Positions 25,724 through 34,400 of a stretch of DNA of 64,000 nucleotides are shown here, piece after piece (position 1 is the stretch's first letter; every line of letters starts with the position of its first letter). The position numbers and the translations under genes are program-made. The notes under the pieces are model-generated. The model did not search any database. It saw only the letters and a list, made by a program, of their open reading frames with translations, and was not told where the DNA came from. The DNA comes from Chitinophaga pinensis (GTDB taxonomy: Bacteria > Bacteroidota > Bacteroidia > M30B66): the NCBI GenBank assembly GCA_945883545.1, contig CAMCXT010000004.1:1-64000 (forward strand), read 5' to 3'.

Positions 25724-25920
25724 CCTCGGACTTTATTCCGGGGAATTATGATTGTGTTGGCAGTGGGGAAGAGTTGAAAAGGAAAAAGTTAAAAGAGATC
25801 AAATCGCAGCCTCGGACTTTAGTCCGGGGATTATGATCGTTTTGGTACCGCGGAAGAGTGGAAAGGGAAAAGGAGAAAGTTGAAAGAGATCAAAACGCAG
25901 CCTCGGACTTTAGTCCGGGG
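25724..25920. repeat. three palindromic repeat units upstream of the FGE-like gene
   Basis: The 766-bp gap 25540-26305 has no gene. Palindromes of the CCTCGGACTTTAGTCCGGGG type lie at 25724-25743 (imperfect), 25810-25829 and 25901-25920, each preceded by a purine-rich run (GGAAAAAGTTAAAAGAGAT type) and CGCAG. Orientation is opposite to the 14.2-14.5 kb cluster and the same as the 27.9-28.2 kb cluster. The segment 25781-25920 is about 95 % identical by eye to 27982-28121. Confidence 0.85.
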
Positions 25921-26097
25921 GATTGATAATCGTTCTAGCACCGCAGAATACAATTGCCTTTAATTTTACCGCAAGTTTCATCGGTTCTGATGGTAAAGAA
26001 ATAGTGTGGAAGGATTTTTTGTGTACATGAAACAGGCATGTAAAAGGGTTTCGATCATTGCTGCCTAGCTTGAAACGGAGCTATTAAAGTTGATTTC

Positions 26098-26215
26098 CCC
26101 AAACACTAACCCTTGTGGCAGTTTTATTAAATTATTGTATTTAAGAATATTAAATATACATTAGTGATTAATGGTGTATTATTATGAAATCTCTATTGCT
26201 TTATGATAGGGTTGT
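26098..26215 (+). repeat. AT-rich leader segment, copy 1 of 2
   Basis: CACTAACCCTTGTGGCAG followed by an AT-rich stretch (ATTAAATTATTGTATTTAAG) and, further on, CTCTATTGCTTTATGATA. A diverged second copy (CACCTAACCCCTGTGGCA, TTAAATTCTTGTCTTTAAG, then TGCTATTGCTTGCATGTGATA) is at 28251-28350. This copy leads into the promoter of the FGE-like gene. Confidence 0.6.
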
Positions 26216-26274
26216 AAAAGGTTATAATTTCATTAAATTATTATTAATAACTATTTTAAAAAGCTCTATGTTTT

Positions 26275-26282
26275 TATGTTTG
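26275..26282 (+). promoter_or_regulatory. candidate -7 box for the FGE-like gene
   Basis: TATGTTTG, a match to TAnnTTTG, 23 bp before the ATG at 26306 in a very AT-rich region. No convincing -33 TTG is present at the usual distance. Confidence 0.4.
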
Positions 26283-26305
26283 TGCATTAACAATATAAAA
26301 ATATC

Positions 26306-27886
26306 ATGAAAAAATCTACAATTAGCATTTTGGCTTTTTTATTCTCCTATAATAGCTATTCGCAGACTTTACAACAGTGCACAACCGACAACAACAATGA
26401 TGGAGTTACCAATACTACCGACTTTCTGAATCTTGTAGGCCAATTTGGCCAAAATTGCGAACCATTGGGCACAGTTAGTTCATTTACTTGTTCCGATTTT
26501 ATAAATAGCGGTACATTAATTCAAGGAAGCGAAGCATCAAACGTAAATAGTATCATTTCCTACACAGGTGGTAATGGTGGTGATCACAATGGGCAGGTGG
26601 TTAGTTCAACAGGAGTAACTGGGTTGTATGCTGCACTATCATCAGGATCATTTACTTCTGGTTCAGGAAACCTCACTTACATGATTTTTGGTACGCCTAC
26701 TTCGAGCGGCACAGCCAGTTTTGATTTAAACATTGGCGGACAAACCTGTACATTAACTAGAACGGTTGAATTACCAGTTGGAAGCATAACAGCCCTGAGT
26801 TGTTCAACAGCAACCAATAACGGCACGCTTACGCAAGGCGTAACCGCAGCAAGTGTAAGTAGCAGCATTCCTTACACAGGAGGCAACGGCGGCACACACA
26901 TCGGACAAACGGTTACATCTACAGGTGTAATCGGTCTGACGGCTACTCTAAATGCCGGAACTTTTGCAAGTGGGGAGGGAAGTTTAACCTATACCATAAC
27001 AGGTACACCAACCACTATCGGTACAGCGAGTTTTGCATTGAATATTGGAGGACAAACCTGTACATTAAATACAATAGTTAATATAGGTATCGGCCCCTTA
27101 AACATTGAAACAGCCTTAATACCCGCCGGCACCTTTACCATGGGAAGCCCCGCTTCAGAGTCAGGGCAAGGATCTGATGAAGTACAGCACCAAGTAACCT
27201 TGAGCGCATACAGAATGAGCAAATACGAAACAACCAATGCGCAGTTTGCTGCCTTTTTAAATGCAAAGAGCATTGGTAGCAATGGTTTGTACGCATTGGG
27301 TGCTTACCCAACACAGGTATTAATATATACAGTTACGACGTTTGGCTTAACCTGGACAGGCACGCAATGGCAACCAGTTACTGGTAAGGAGAACTTCCCG
27401 GTGGTAGGTGTTACATGGTACGGAGCAAAGGAATTTGCAACGTATGCAGGCGGGCGCCTACCTACCGAGGCCGAATGGGAATATGCTTGCCGCGGCAACA
27501 CAACTACAGCGTTTAGCACTGGCGCTTGCTTAAACAATACACAGGCAAATTACACATGGAATGTGCCATTTGCGAATTGCAGCAACACAAGCTCCGAACT
27601 GTTCAATTTCCCATACCAAACCCAAGCAGTAAATAGTTACAACCCCAATGCCTATGGCTTATACAATATGCACGGCAATGTATGGGAATGGTGTTCGGAC
27701 TGGTATGGCCCGTATTCTGCAACAGCGCAAACCAACCCTATAGGCCTCTCATCAGGTACGAGACGCGTTTTTCGTGGTGGCAGTTGGTACCTCGGCGCTG
27801 AGCTTTGCCGTTCCGCTAGACGCACGTACGTCGAACCAAACGATGCCTACGCCTATGGAGGGTTTCGTCTGGCTTTCGCCCCATAG
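26306..27886 (+). CDS. secreted FGE-sulfatase/C-type-lectin-fold protein with two internal repeats; candidate DGR target
   Basis: 526 residues. Signal peptide about 1-19 (FSYNSYSQ). A dockerin- or thrombospondin-3-like calcium loop follows (DNNNDGVTNTTDFLNLVGQFG, about 28-48). Two repeats of about 85 residues each (SYTGGNGGDHNGQVVSSTGV and PYTGGNGGTHIGQTVTSTGV mark them) span 55-260. Residues about 270-526 are a formylglycine-generating-enzyme-like domain (PAGTFTMGSPASE, GRLPTEAEWEYACRG, MHGNVWEWCSDWYG, RVFRGGSW, GGFRLAF). It lacks the paired active-site cysteines of a true FGE, so a ligand-binding role is more likely. Its final 33 codons resemble a diversity-generating retroelement variable region. 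It has no sorting domain, and it is bracketed by direct repeats. Confidence 0.85.
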   Translation: MKKSTISILAFLFSYNSYSQTLQQCTTDNNNDGVTNTTDFLNLVGQFGQNCEPLGTVSSFTCSDFINSGTLIQGSEASNVNSIISYTGGNGGDHNGQVVSSTGVTGLYAALSSGSFTSGSGNLTYMIFGTPTSSGTASFDLNIGGQTCTLTRTVELPVGSITALSCSTATNNGTLTQGVTAASVSSSIPYTGGNGGTHIGQTVTSTGVIGLTATLNAGTFASGEGSLTYTITGTPTTIGTASFALNIGGQTCTLNTIVNIGIGPLNIETALIPAGTFTMGSPASESGQGSDEVQHQVTLSAYRMSKYETTNAQFAAFLNAKSIGSNGLYALGAYPTQVLIYTVTTFGLTWTGTQWQPVTGKENFPVVGVTWYGAKEFATYAGGRLPTEAEWEYACRGNTTTAFSTGACLNNTQANYTWNVPFANCSNTSSELFNFPYQTQAVNSYNPNAYGLYNMHGNVWEWCSDWYGPYSATAQTNPIGLSSGTRRVFRGGSWYLGAELCRSARRTYVEPNDAYAYGGFRLAFAP

Positions 27887-27932
27887 TTTTTGTTTAAGCA
27901 AAAGGAGAAAGTTAAAAGAGATAACAATGCAG

Positions 27933-28198
27933 CCTCGGACTTTAGGCCGGGGATTTATAATGGTATTGTTATCGCGCAAAAGGAAAAAGTTAAAAGAGAT
28001 TATATCGCAGCCTCGGACTTTAGTCCGGGGATTGATGATCGTTTTGGTACCGCGGAAGAGTGGAAAGGGAAAAGGAGAAAGTTGAAAGGGATTACACGCA
28101 GCCTCGGACTTTAGTCCGGGGATTTTAATGGTATTGGCAGTGGGGAAGGATTGAAAGGAAAAAGGAATTACAACGCATCCTCGGAGTTTAGTCAGGGG
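27933..28198. repeat. four palindromic repeat units downstream of the FGE-like gene
   Basis: Copies at 27933-27952 (imperfect), 28011-28030, 28102-28121 and 28179-28198 (imperfect), spaced 78, 91 and 77 bp, same orientation as the cluster before the gene. A 57-bp stretch at 28036-28092 matches 25834-25890 with one difference. The palindromes may also terminate the FGE-like transcript. The gap 27887-28679 holds no gene. Confidence 0.85.
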
Positions 28199-28250
28199 AA
28201 TTATGATTGTATGAGCATCGTTGAAGAGTTGGAAAGGAGAAAGTTGAAAG

Positions 28251-28350
28251 GAAACACCTAACCCCTGTGGCAACCTTAATTAAATTCTTGTCTTTAAGTA
28301 CATTAAGTGTACTTAAGTATCTTTTACGTGCTATTGCTTGCATGTGATAA
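28251..28350 (+). repeat. AT-rich leader segment, copy 2 of 2 (no gene behind it)
   Basis: A diverged copy of the segment at 26098-26215 that precedes the FGE-like gene. It includes the small inverted repeat AAGTACA-TTAAG-TGTACTT (28296-28314). No ORF follows it. Confidence 0.5.
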
Positions 28351-28359
28351 AGATACTTA

Positions 28360-28403
28360 ACAATTCCTAAAACTATTAAAATGTTAAAACTTTTAGGAAT
28401 TGT
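28360..28403. repeat. 13-bp perfect inverted repeat
   Basis: ACAATTCCTAAAA (28360-28372) and TTTTAGGAATTGT (28391-28403) are exact inverse complements with an 18-bp AT-rich spacer. It could be a regulator site, a cruciform or the end of a lost element. No adjacent gene explains it. Confidence 0.7.
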
Positions 28404-28589
28404 AGAGTTTGTATTGAGCCTGCTGAATTATTGGTTTCAATTATAATTTACAAACATGCTATGAAACTATTTTGTTTCAATTATAAATGAAACAATCATC
28501 TTACCTAAAATTATTCGTCGCATAATTTGCAACGATTACGTGCTTTATTCGTCGCATTCAAAACAGCCGCCTTACCGAATTAAGCATAA

Positions 28590-28636
28590 AAAAGCCCCAA
28601 AATTCCTTCAAATACAAGGAATTCTGGGGCTTTTAT
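28590..28636. terminator. bidirectional rho-independent terminator
   Basis: The arms AAAAGCCCCAAAATTCCTT and AAGGAATTCTGGGGCTTTT pair over 19 bp with one mismatch around a 7-nt loop, with A and T runs on both sides. It lies 44 bp beyond the end of the minus-strand TonB receptor gene and would also stop transcripts coming from the left. Confidence 0.85.
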
Positions 28637-28679
28637 TTTTAGGATTAAATCCGAAGATTTAATACCTCGTAATTCTCAA

Positions 28680-30980
28680 TTAAAACTTAAAGTTCGCACC
28701 CAAGTTCCACAAAATTGGTAACTGGTTGATGCGCTCGAACTTGATACGATCGAAGTAGAAGATATTCTCACGGTTGTACACATTGGTTGCACCAGCGGTA
28801 AATTCTAACAATGAACGCTCACCTGTTACAATGGTCTTCTTCAGGTTCATGTCTAAACGGTGGTAGTCGGGCAAACGGCCATTGTTGAGCTGTCCGAAAG
28901 CGGTTCCAAGTGTTCCATTGCTGGTGGTGAAGTTCGATCCCAAATCGCCACTAAGATTAATGTTCTCGTAGAAACCTTGCGTCTGGGTGAAAGGGAAGCC
29001 AGAACCATAGTTCCAACGAACATTCATTTCCCAATCGAGCTTCTTCCCGAAGGTGTAAGACACCAAGAAATTTACATTGTGGCGACGGTCCCACACCGGA
29101 CTGTAATCAATCAATTCGTCCTCACGCGTAACTTTCATCAAAGAGTAAACCGCCCAAACATACAAACGCTTGTATTCGTATTTCAACACCACATCAACAC
29201 CTTGCGATTGTCCGCGTTCTAAGATGTAATCCGATTTGTACACTGCAGGCTTATCGGCATTTGCAGGAATATCATCGTACAGCTTATTTCTATTGATGTT
29301 GGTGAGTTGGTTGAAGTTGAAGTAATATGCTTCAGCATTCAAAGTGAGGTACTTCGTAAGGTTACTTTCGAAACCAAGGATGAAGTGACGAGCCTTTTGC
29401 AATTTCGAATCAACGTCATCGCCCTTGAATTTGGAAGGCGAATTTTCAGGAGCAGAAAGGAAACCATAAAACAAGTTCACCACATCGCGGTCAGAAACTC
29501 CTGCAATAAGATTTTGAGAGTACATACCCGCAGCACCTTTCAAACGGAAGTTATTGGTTACATTAAGCTTGGCTCCAATTCTAGGTTCTGGAGATGCTTC
29601 TGCAAGTGATGCATAATATTGCAATCGGAAACTTGGTTCCAAAACAAGCTTCCCAAGGATTGCTTTGTAACGCATGTAAAGTCCGAGTTCGGAAGTGTTT
29701 TCCTCTTGCTTGATCTCACGGTTAACTTCGTTGAAGAAGGTGTAATCGGTCGAAAATCCGATGGTTTCAACACCCCACTGAAAATCGTTCTTGCCAAAGA
29801 AATACTTGAAGTTCAATCCGAGATTAAATCCACTAATTCGGCTGTTTCTCGACGGGCGACTAGCCTCATCCAAGGTGATTTGATAATCTGAATAACTCAT
29901 CGAACCATCGAATACAAACCCACTGTTGTTAGGAATCAACACGAAACTTGTTCCTACACCGTATGTGTTCCAGTTGAGGTCTTGAAGACTGCGGTATTTC
30001 ACCTTATCGCGGAAATTGAAGGCTGAAAGACCAAGCTTACTACCGTTTTCGCCGCTGAAGGAAAGTTTTCCGTAGAGGTCGGTGAAGTTGAATGGAAGTC
30101 CAGCGGTATCTACGTAAGGATAGAACAGATCGGCACTTTCTTTCAGGTAGGAAGTTCTTCCACTTACCATGAACGATGAACCAGCTGCAGAGTTTTCTTT
30201 CTGTTTTTTCAGTGGACCTTCGAGCTGCACTTTCGAAACAAATGGCGAAGCCGACACTTTTCCATGGATACCTTTTTTGTCACCATCTTTCGTGGTGATT
30301 TTCATGATCGATGAAACCCTTCCGCCGTATTCGGCGCCAAAGCCACCTGTGTAAACATCCACATTACGAATAACATCGGTATCGAACACCGAGAACAATC
30401 CGATCGAGTGGAAGGGATTGTAAATGATCATCCCATCAAGCAACACCTTGTTCTGGATAGGCGAACCTCCACGAATGTAAAGCTGTCCACCTTGATCTCC
30501 AGTAAATGTTACCCCAGGTAAAACTTGCAGGTATTGCGCCAAATCCGGCTCAGCTCCAATGGTTGGAAGCTTGTTCATTTCCTTCGTAGTGATCGTTGTT
30601 ACCGAAGCACCCACGCGGTTTTGTTCGTTGTCTTTATCGCCAGAAATTTCGAATTCTTTCAAAAGCAGTTCCTTCTCTTTCAAATACAGATTCTGCTGTA
30701 CGATTTGATTCGCTTTTACCGAAATCCTTTGGGACACAGAGTCGAAATTGATCGCCGAAACAGAAATCATGTAATCTCCAGCCGGTACCTTGGTGATAGA
30801 GTAAAATCCATTCACGTCGGTTTGCACGCCCATTGTGGTTCCTTTCAGAAATACATTGGTAAAAATAACCGGCTCTCCGTTTTTCTTGTTGAATACAAAT
30901 CCTCGAACGGTTCCTGTTTGCGCTGAAGCCGTAATAACAGCCGCTAGCAAACAAATGGTAAGTAAAAATCTGTTGCGCAT
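28680..30980 (-). CDS. TonB-dependent receptor with carboxypeptidase-like N-domain
   Basis: 766 residues from the ATG at 30980; a TTG seven codons upstream would overlap the promoter box at 30999-31006. Signal peptide 1-21. Residues about 25-110 form the CarboxypepD_reg-like domain (VRGFVFNKKNGEPVIFTNVFLKGTT), then a plug (VGASVTTITTKEMNKLPTIG, QLYIRGGSPIQNKVLLDGMIIYNPFH), then a 22-stranded type barrel ending in NLGANFKF. It should import an unknown large substrate across the outer membrane with TonB energy. No SusD partner is adjacent, so it is not a classical polysaccharide-utilisation pair. Confidence 0.9.
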   Translation of the reverse strand: MRNRFLLTICLLAAVITASAQTGTVRGFVFNKKNGEPVIFTNVFLKGTTMGVQTDVNGFYSITKVPAGDYMISVSAINFDSVSQRISVKANQIVQQNLYLKEKELLLKEFEISGDKDNEQNRVGASVTTITTKEMNKLPTIGAEPDLAQYLQVLPGVTFTGDQGGQLYIRGGSPIQNKVLLDGMIIYNPFHSIGLFSVFDTDVIRNVDVYTGGFGAEYGGRVSSIMKITTKDGDKKGIHGKVSASPFVSKVQLEGPLKKQKENSAAGSSFMVSGRTSYLKESADLFYPYVDTAGLPFNFTDLYGKLSFSGENGSKLGLSAFNFRDKVKYRSLQDLNWNTYGVGTSFVLIPNNSGFVFDGSMSYSDYQITLDEASRPSRNSRISGFNLGLNFKYFFGKNDFQWGVETIGFSTDYTFFNEVNREIKQEENTSELGLYMRYKAILGKLVLEPSFRLQYYASLAEASPEPRIGAKLNVTNNFRLKGAAGMYSQNLIAGVSDRDVVNLFYGFLSAPENSPSKFKGDDVDSKLQKARHFILGFESNLTKYLTLNAEAYYFNFNQLTNINRNKLYDDIPANADKPAVYKSDYILERGQSQGVDVVLKYEYKRLYVWAVYSLMKVTREDELIDYSPVWDRRHNVNFLVSYTFGKKLDWEMNVRWNYGSGFPFTQTQGFYENINLSGDLGSNFTTSNGTLGTAFGQLNNGRLPDYHRLDMNLKKTIVTGERSLLEFTAGATNVYNRENIFYFDRIKFERINQLPILWNLGANFKF

Positions 30981-30998
30981 CCTATGTTTTGAAGGCGC

Positions 30999-31006
30999 CA
31001 AAGATA
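30999..31006 (-). promoter_or_regulatory. candidate -7 box for the TonB receptor gene
   Basis: The minus strand reads TATCTTTG (TAnnTTTG), 18 bp before the ATG at 30980. Its place supports that ATG over the upstream TTG. Confidence 0.45.
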
Positions 31007-31057
31007 TACTCTTTTCCTACTTGATGGCAGGAACATTTAACCCGTTTTATCGCTTTT

Positions 31058-31372
31058 TTAATCGGTAACGCACTCGTAAAAGGTGGAAGTCTTGTTGTCT
31101 CGCGCTTCATTTCCGCAAACATTCTCCTCTACATTGTTGTAAGTGCAGGTATATCCTTGGGCTTCGAGGAAAATTTTCCAAGAGTCTATCGAAGAACCAT
31201 TCAAACTTTCATCGCCAGTACAACCCGATACAGTTGGCAGCGCAACAGCTGTGCAAATGCCACACTTTTTGGTGCAATCATAACATTTTTCACAACTTGA
31301 TAGCGTTGTGGATAAAATAATAATTACACCTATACTGCTGAGGAATTTAAAGTTTTTGTTAAAATTTATCAT
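31058..31372 (-). CDS. cysteine-rich lipoprotein, unknown function
   Basis: 104 residues. A lipoprotein signal ends in TTLSSC (Cys27). The mature part has nine further cysteines, including CYDCTKKCGIC right after the lipidated one, then CTGDES, YTCTYNN and NVCGNE. Spacing suggests disulfides or a metal site, but the family is not recognised. It lies 78 bp upstream of the TonB receptor ATG on the same strand and may be transcribed with it, though the receptor has its own promoter-like box. Confidence 0.7.
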   Translation of the reverse strand: MINFNKNFKFLSSIGVIIILSTTLSSCEKCYDCTKKCGICTAVALPTVSGCTGDESLNGSSIDSWKIFLEAQGYTCTYNNVEENVCGNEARDNKTSTFYECVTD

Positions 31373-31463
31373 TTTGGCAGCGTAAGATGTTGGGAAGAAT
31401 TCTAATTATAGCCCTTTGTAGCTAATGTATAATTTGTAATTTTAAGTTGTCAAACTAAACTCA

Positions 31464-34400
31464 ATGCTTATGAAATTTAACCGCTACCTCTTTGCGCTAC
31501 TGCTGATTGTGGCTTCTGGTATAGGATCGTTGAAGGCTCAATGCCCTCAAAATTTTCTGCAGATCCAGCCTCAAATGAACGGTCAGCAGTTGGGCGCTGT
31601 TGTCATCAATCAAGGCAATGCAGCAATGCCCATCAGTCTCACTATTGATTTCGGCGACAATTCGGCGCCACTTAATCAAGTGATGACTTCTGCCTTTACT
31701 TGGCAACATAGTTATCAGGCACCTGGAACTTACTTGGTTTGTGCAATTGGTGAAGACAACAATGGTTGCCTTGATACAGTCTGCGTGCCTGTAGTTGCAC
31801 AACCTTGCAGCCAAAATCAATTCAATGTTTATGCAGTCGATTCGTTGGTTGGAGAAGTAGTGTATATCTATCCTTATGTTACGGGTGGAACTCCTCCTTA
31901 CACCTATTTAACAACTTCAGAATCAAACACAAGCACATCAAATCCTGCTGTTTTTGTTTATCCAAATGACGGAGCGCATGAGTATTGTGTAACCGTTTCA
32001 GATGCCAATGGATGTCAAGACACTTATTGTGATTCTACTTACACTGGGTGTATTTTCCCAGTTCCAACAACCTTCTCTGCAGTGCCTTTGCAAACCAATA
32101 ACTTTGTGAATTTTGTTGGAACAGCTCAAGGAAATATTGTTTCCTACGAATGGAATTTTGGAGATGGCAACCTTGCCACTGGACCTACACAATTTCACGA
32201 ATATGCTCAATCTGGCTTATACACAGTCTGTTTATCGGTTACCACCGAAGATGGTTGCACAGGTCAATACTGTCAAGTTGTATATGCGGGATTTAATTGT
32301 CAGCAAAGCCCAATCGTTTCCAATTTAACCTATCAAATTTCAGGTGATACCGTGATGGTTTACCCACAAACTACTGGAGGCTGCGGAAATTATACATACC
32401 AATGGACTTCCACTGGTGGACAATATATGGGAGGAAACAATCCTGCCATGTTCTTTTTCCCAAACAATGGAACATTCCAAATTTATACTAGTGTAGCTGA
32501 TGGATGCAGTTGTTCGAATGTATCGAGTGTTTTCGTAACCCTTGGATGCAACCAGCAAGCAACATCAACTATCATTATGGGATCAAGTTCTGTAGTGACA
32601 ACATGTAGCGCAAATTTCTACGACAGTGGCGGGTTAACTGGGAATTATTTAAACAATCAAACCCAGACCCTTACAGTTTATCCTGCAACAGTAGGAGGTC
32701 ATCTTTCGGTTACCTTCAACAGCTATTCTTTGGAAGATAACTACGATTATCTAACCATCTACAATGGAACCAATATCAATTCTCCAATTTTAGCTACGCT
32801 CAACGGAAACGCTACTTCACCGGTAACTTACACTTCTACAGCAGCCAACGGAGCGTTAACTTTCCTTTGGGAATCTGATGGTTCGGTGGTGGAATCTGGT
32901 TGGAACGCTACGATTTCTTGCAATGCCATCAACATCGCTTCAACTATCGTTGGCGGAACAGCAGCAGTATTTAATGTAGAATCAAACTTAAATAATATCG
33001 AAAGTTACGCATGGACTTTCGGAGGAATCGCTTCATCCAATTTGCCGAACCCGATCAACACTTTTCCTGACGGTGGAATGTACCAAGTTTGCTGTACGGT
33101 AACAACTACCGACGGCTGCATTTACAGCACATGCGAATGGGTGAATATTCCTTGTCTATTTCAAGCTGAACTTCAAACTTCAGTGGTTGGAAACGTGATG
33201 CAGGTGGTGATCCCGAACATGAATCCAAATTATTACTACTCGTTGTACATTCCAAATAGCAACCAATCATGGATGCAGGTAACCAACGATACATTGTCAT
33301 ATACATTTATGAATCCAGGTGTTTATGATGTTTGCCTGTATGCCGATGGAAACTGTTTCGATTCAACTTGCACCACAGTAACTATTTCTGGTGAAGGTGT
33401 TGATACCCTTTCAGGAACGCTTTGGAACGATACTGATGGTGATGGTTATTTCGATGATACTGAGCTGCCGATATCAAATGGATATGTGTATGTGTGTGCC
33501 GGAACTGATTCCTTGAATTGTCAATGGGCAATTACAGATAGCAATGGAAACTACACTGTGTATGTGTTCGATGGTGTTTATACAATTACTGCTTATGCGA
33601 ACCAGTCTTTTGCAGTGCAAACCTTCCCAGTTGGTGCACAAGGCTACACTTACACGGCATCGGGTGGTGTAAATCAGAGCAATTTCAACTTCGGTTTCCA
33701 AAACCAAGCGGTTACTATCAGTGGAAATGCTTACAACGATCTCAATGGCAATGGAATGCGCGATCCAAACGAACCAGGCATGCCTAACAAATTGATTTAC
33801 GTTGGCAACACTTGGACCTATACCAATGCCAATGGAGATTATACGCTTCAATTGTTACCGGGAACCTACGTGATCACCATCTCTTCATTGCCTTCAGGTT
33901 ATGTGCTTACCGAGCCTACAACGAATCCTCCTGGTTACAATGTAACAGCAACCACAGGTAATACTTACACAGGCTATGATTTTGGTTATTATGCCGATCC
34001 TACTTTGCAAGATTTAAGTGCATCGATTTACAACATTTCAACAGTAACTCCAGGTTTCCCTGTGATGAATTCACTTTCTTACTGCAATCAAGGTGCAGTG
34101 GCACAAAGCGGAACTTTCACACTGTATTGGGATCCATTGTTGGCGATTGCCTCTCAAAATGTGTTCAACCCACAGCCGAGTTCATTCGATGCGGCAAACA
34201 ATACTGCATCTTGGAATTTCAGCAATCTCGCGGCTGGAGCATGTTCTTACATCTACTGGAATTCTTCAGCGTCAGTTTCGTTGGCACTTGGAACTTCAAT
34301 CACCAACTTGGTGATGGTTACTCCATTGAATGATTACAATCCGAACAACAACATCGATACAACGCACCAAACCGTTGTAGGATCTTGGGATCCAAACGAT

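Noticed and set aside
26306..27886. Annotation as an active formylglycine-generating (sulfatase-maturing) enzyme
   Set aside because: The paired active-site cysteines are missing (only one Cys in the LCRSARR position), there is no sulfatase gene nearby, and the protein is secreted with repeats in front.
28434..28486. GTTTCAATTATAA twice, 27 bp apart, like the start of a CRISPR repeat
   Set aside because: Only two short copies with no full-length repeats, no regular spacers and no cas genes.
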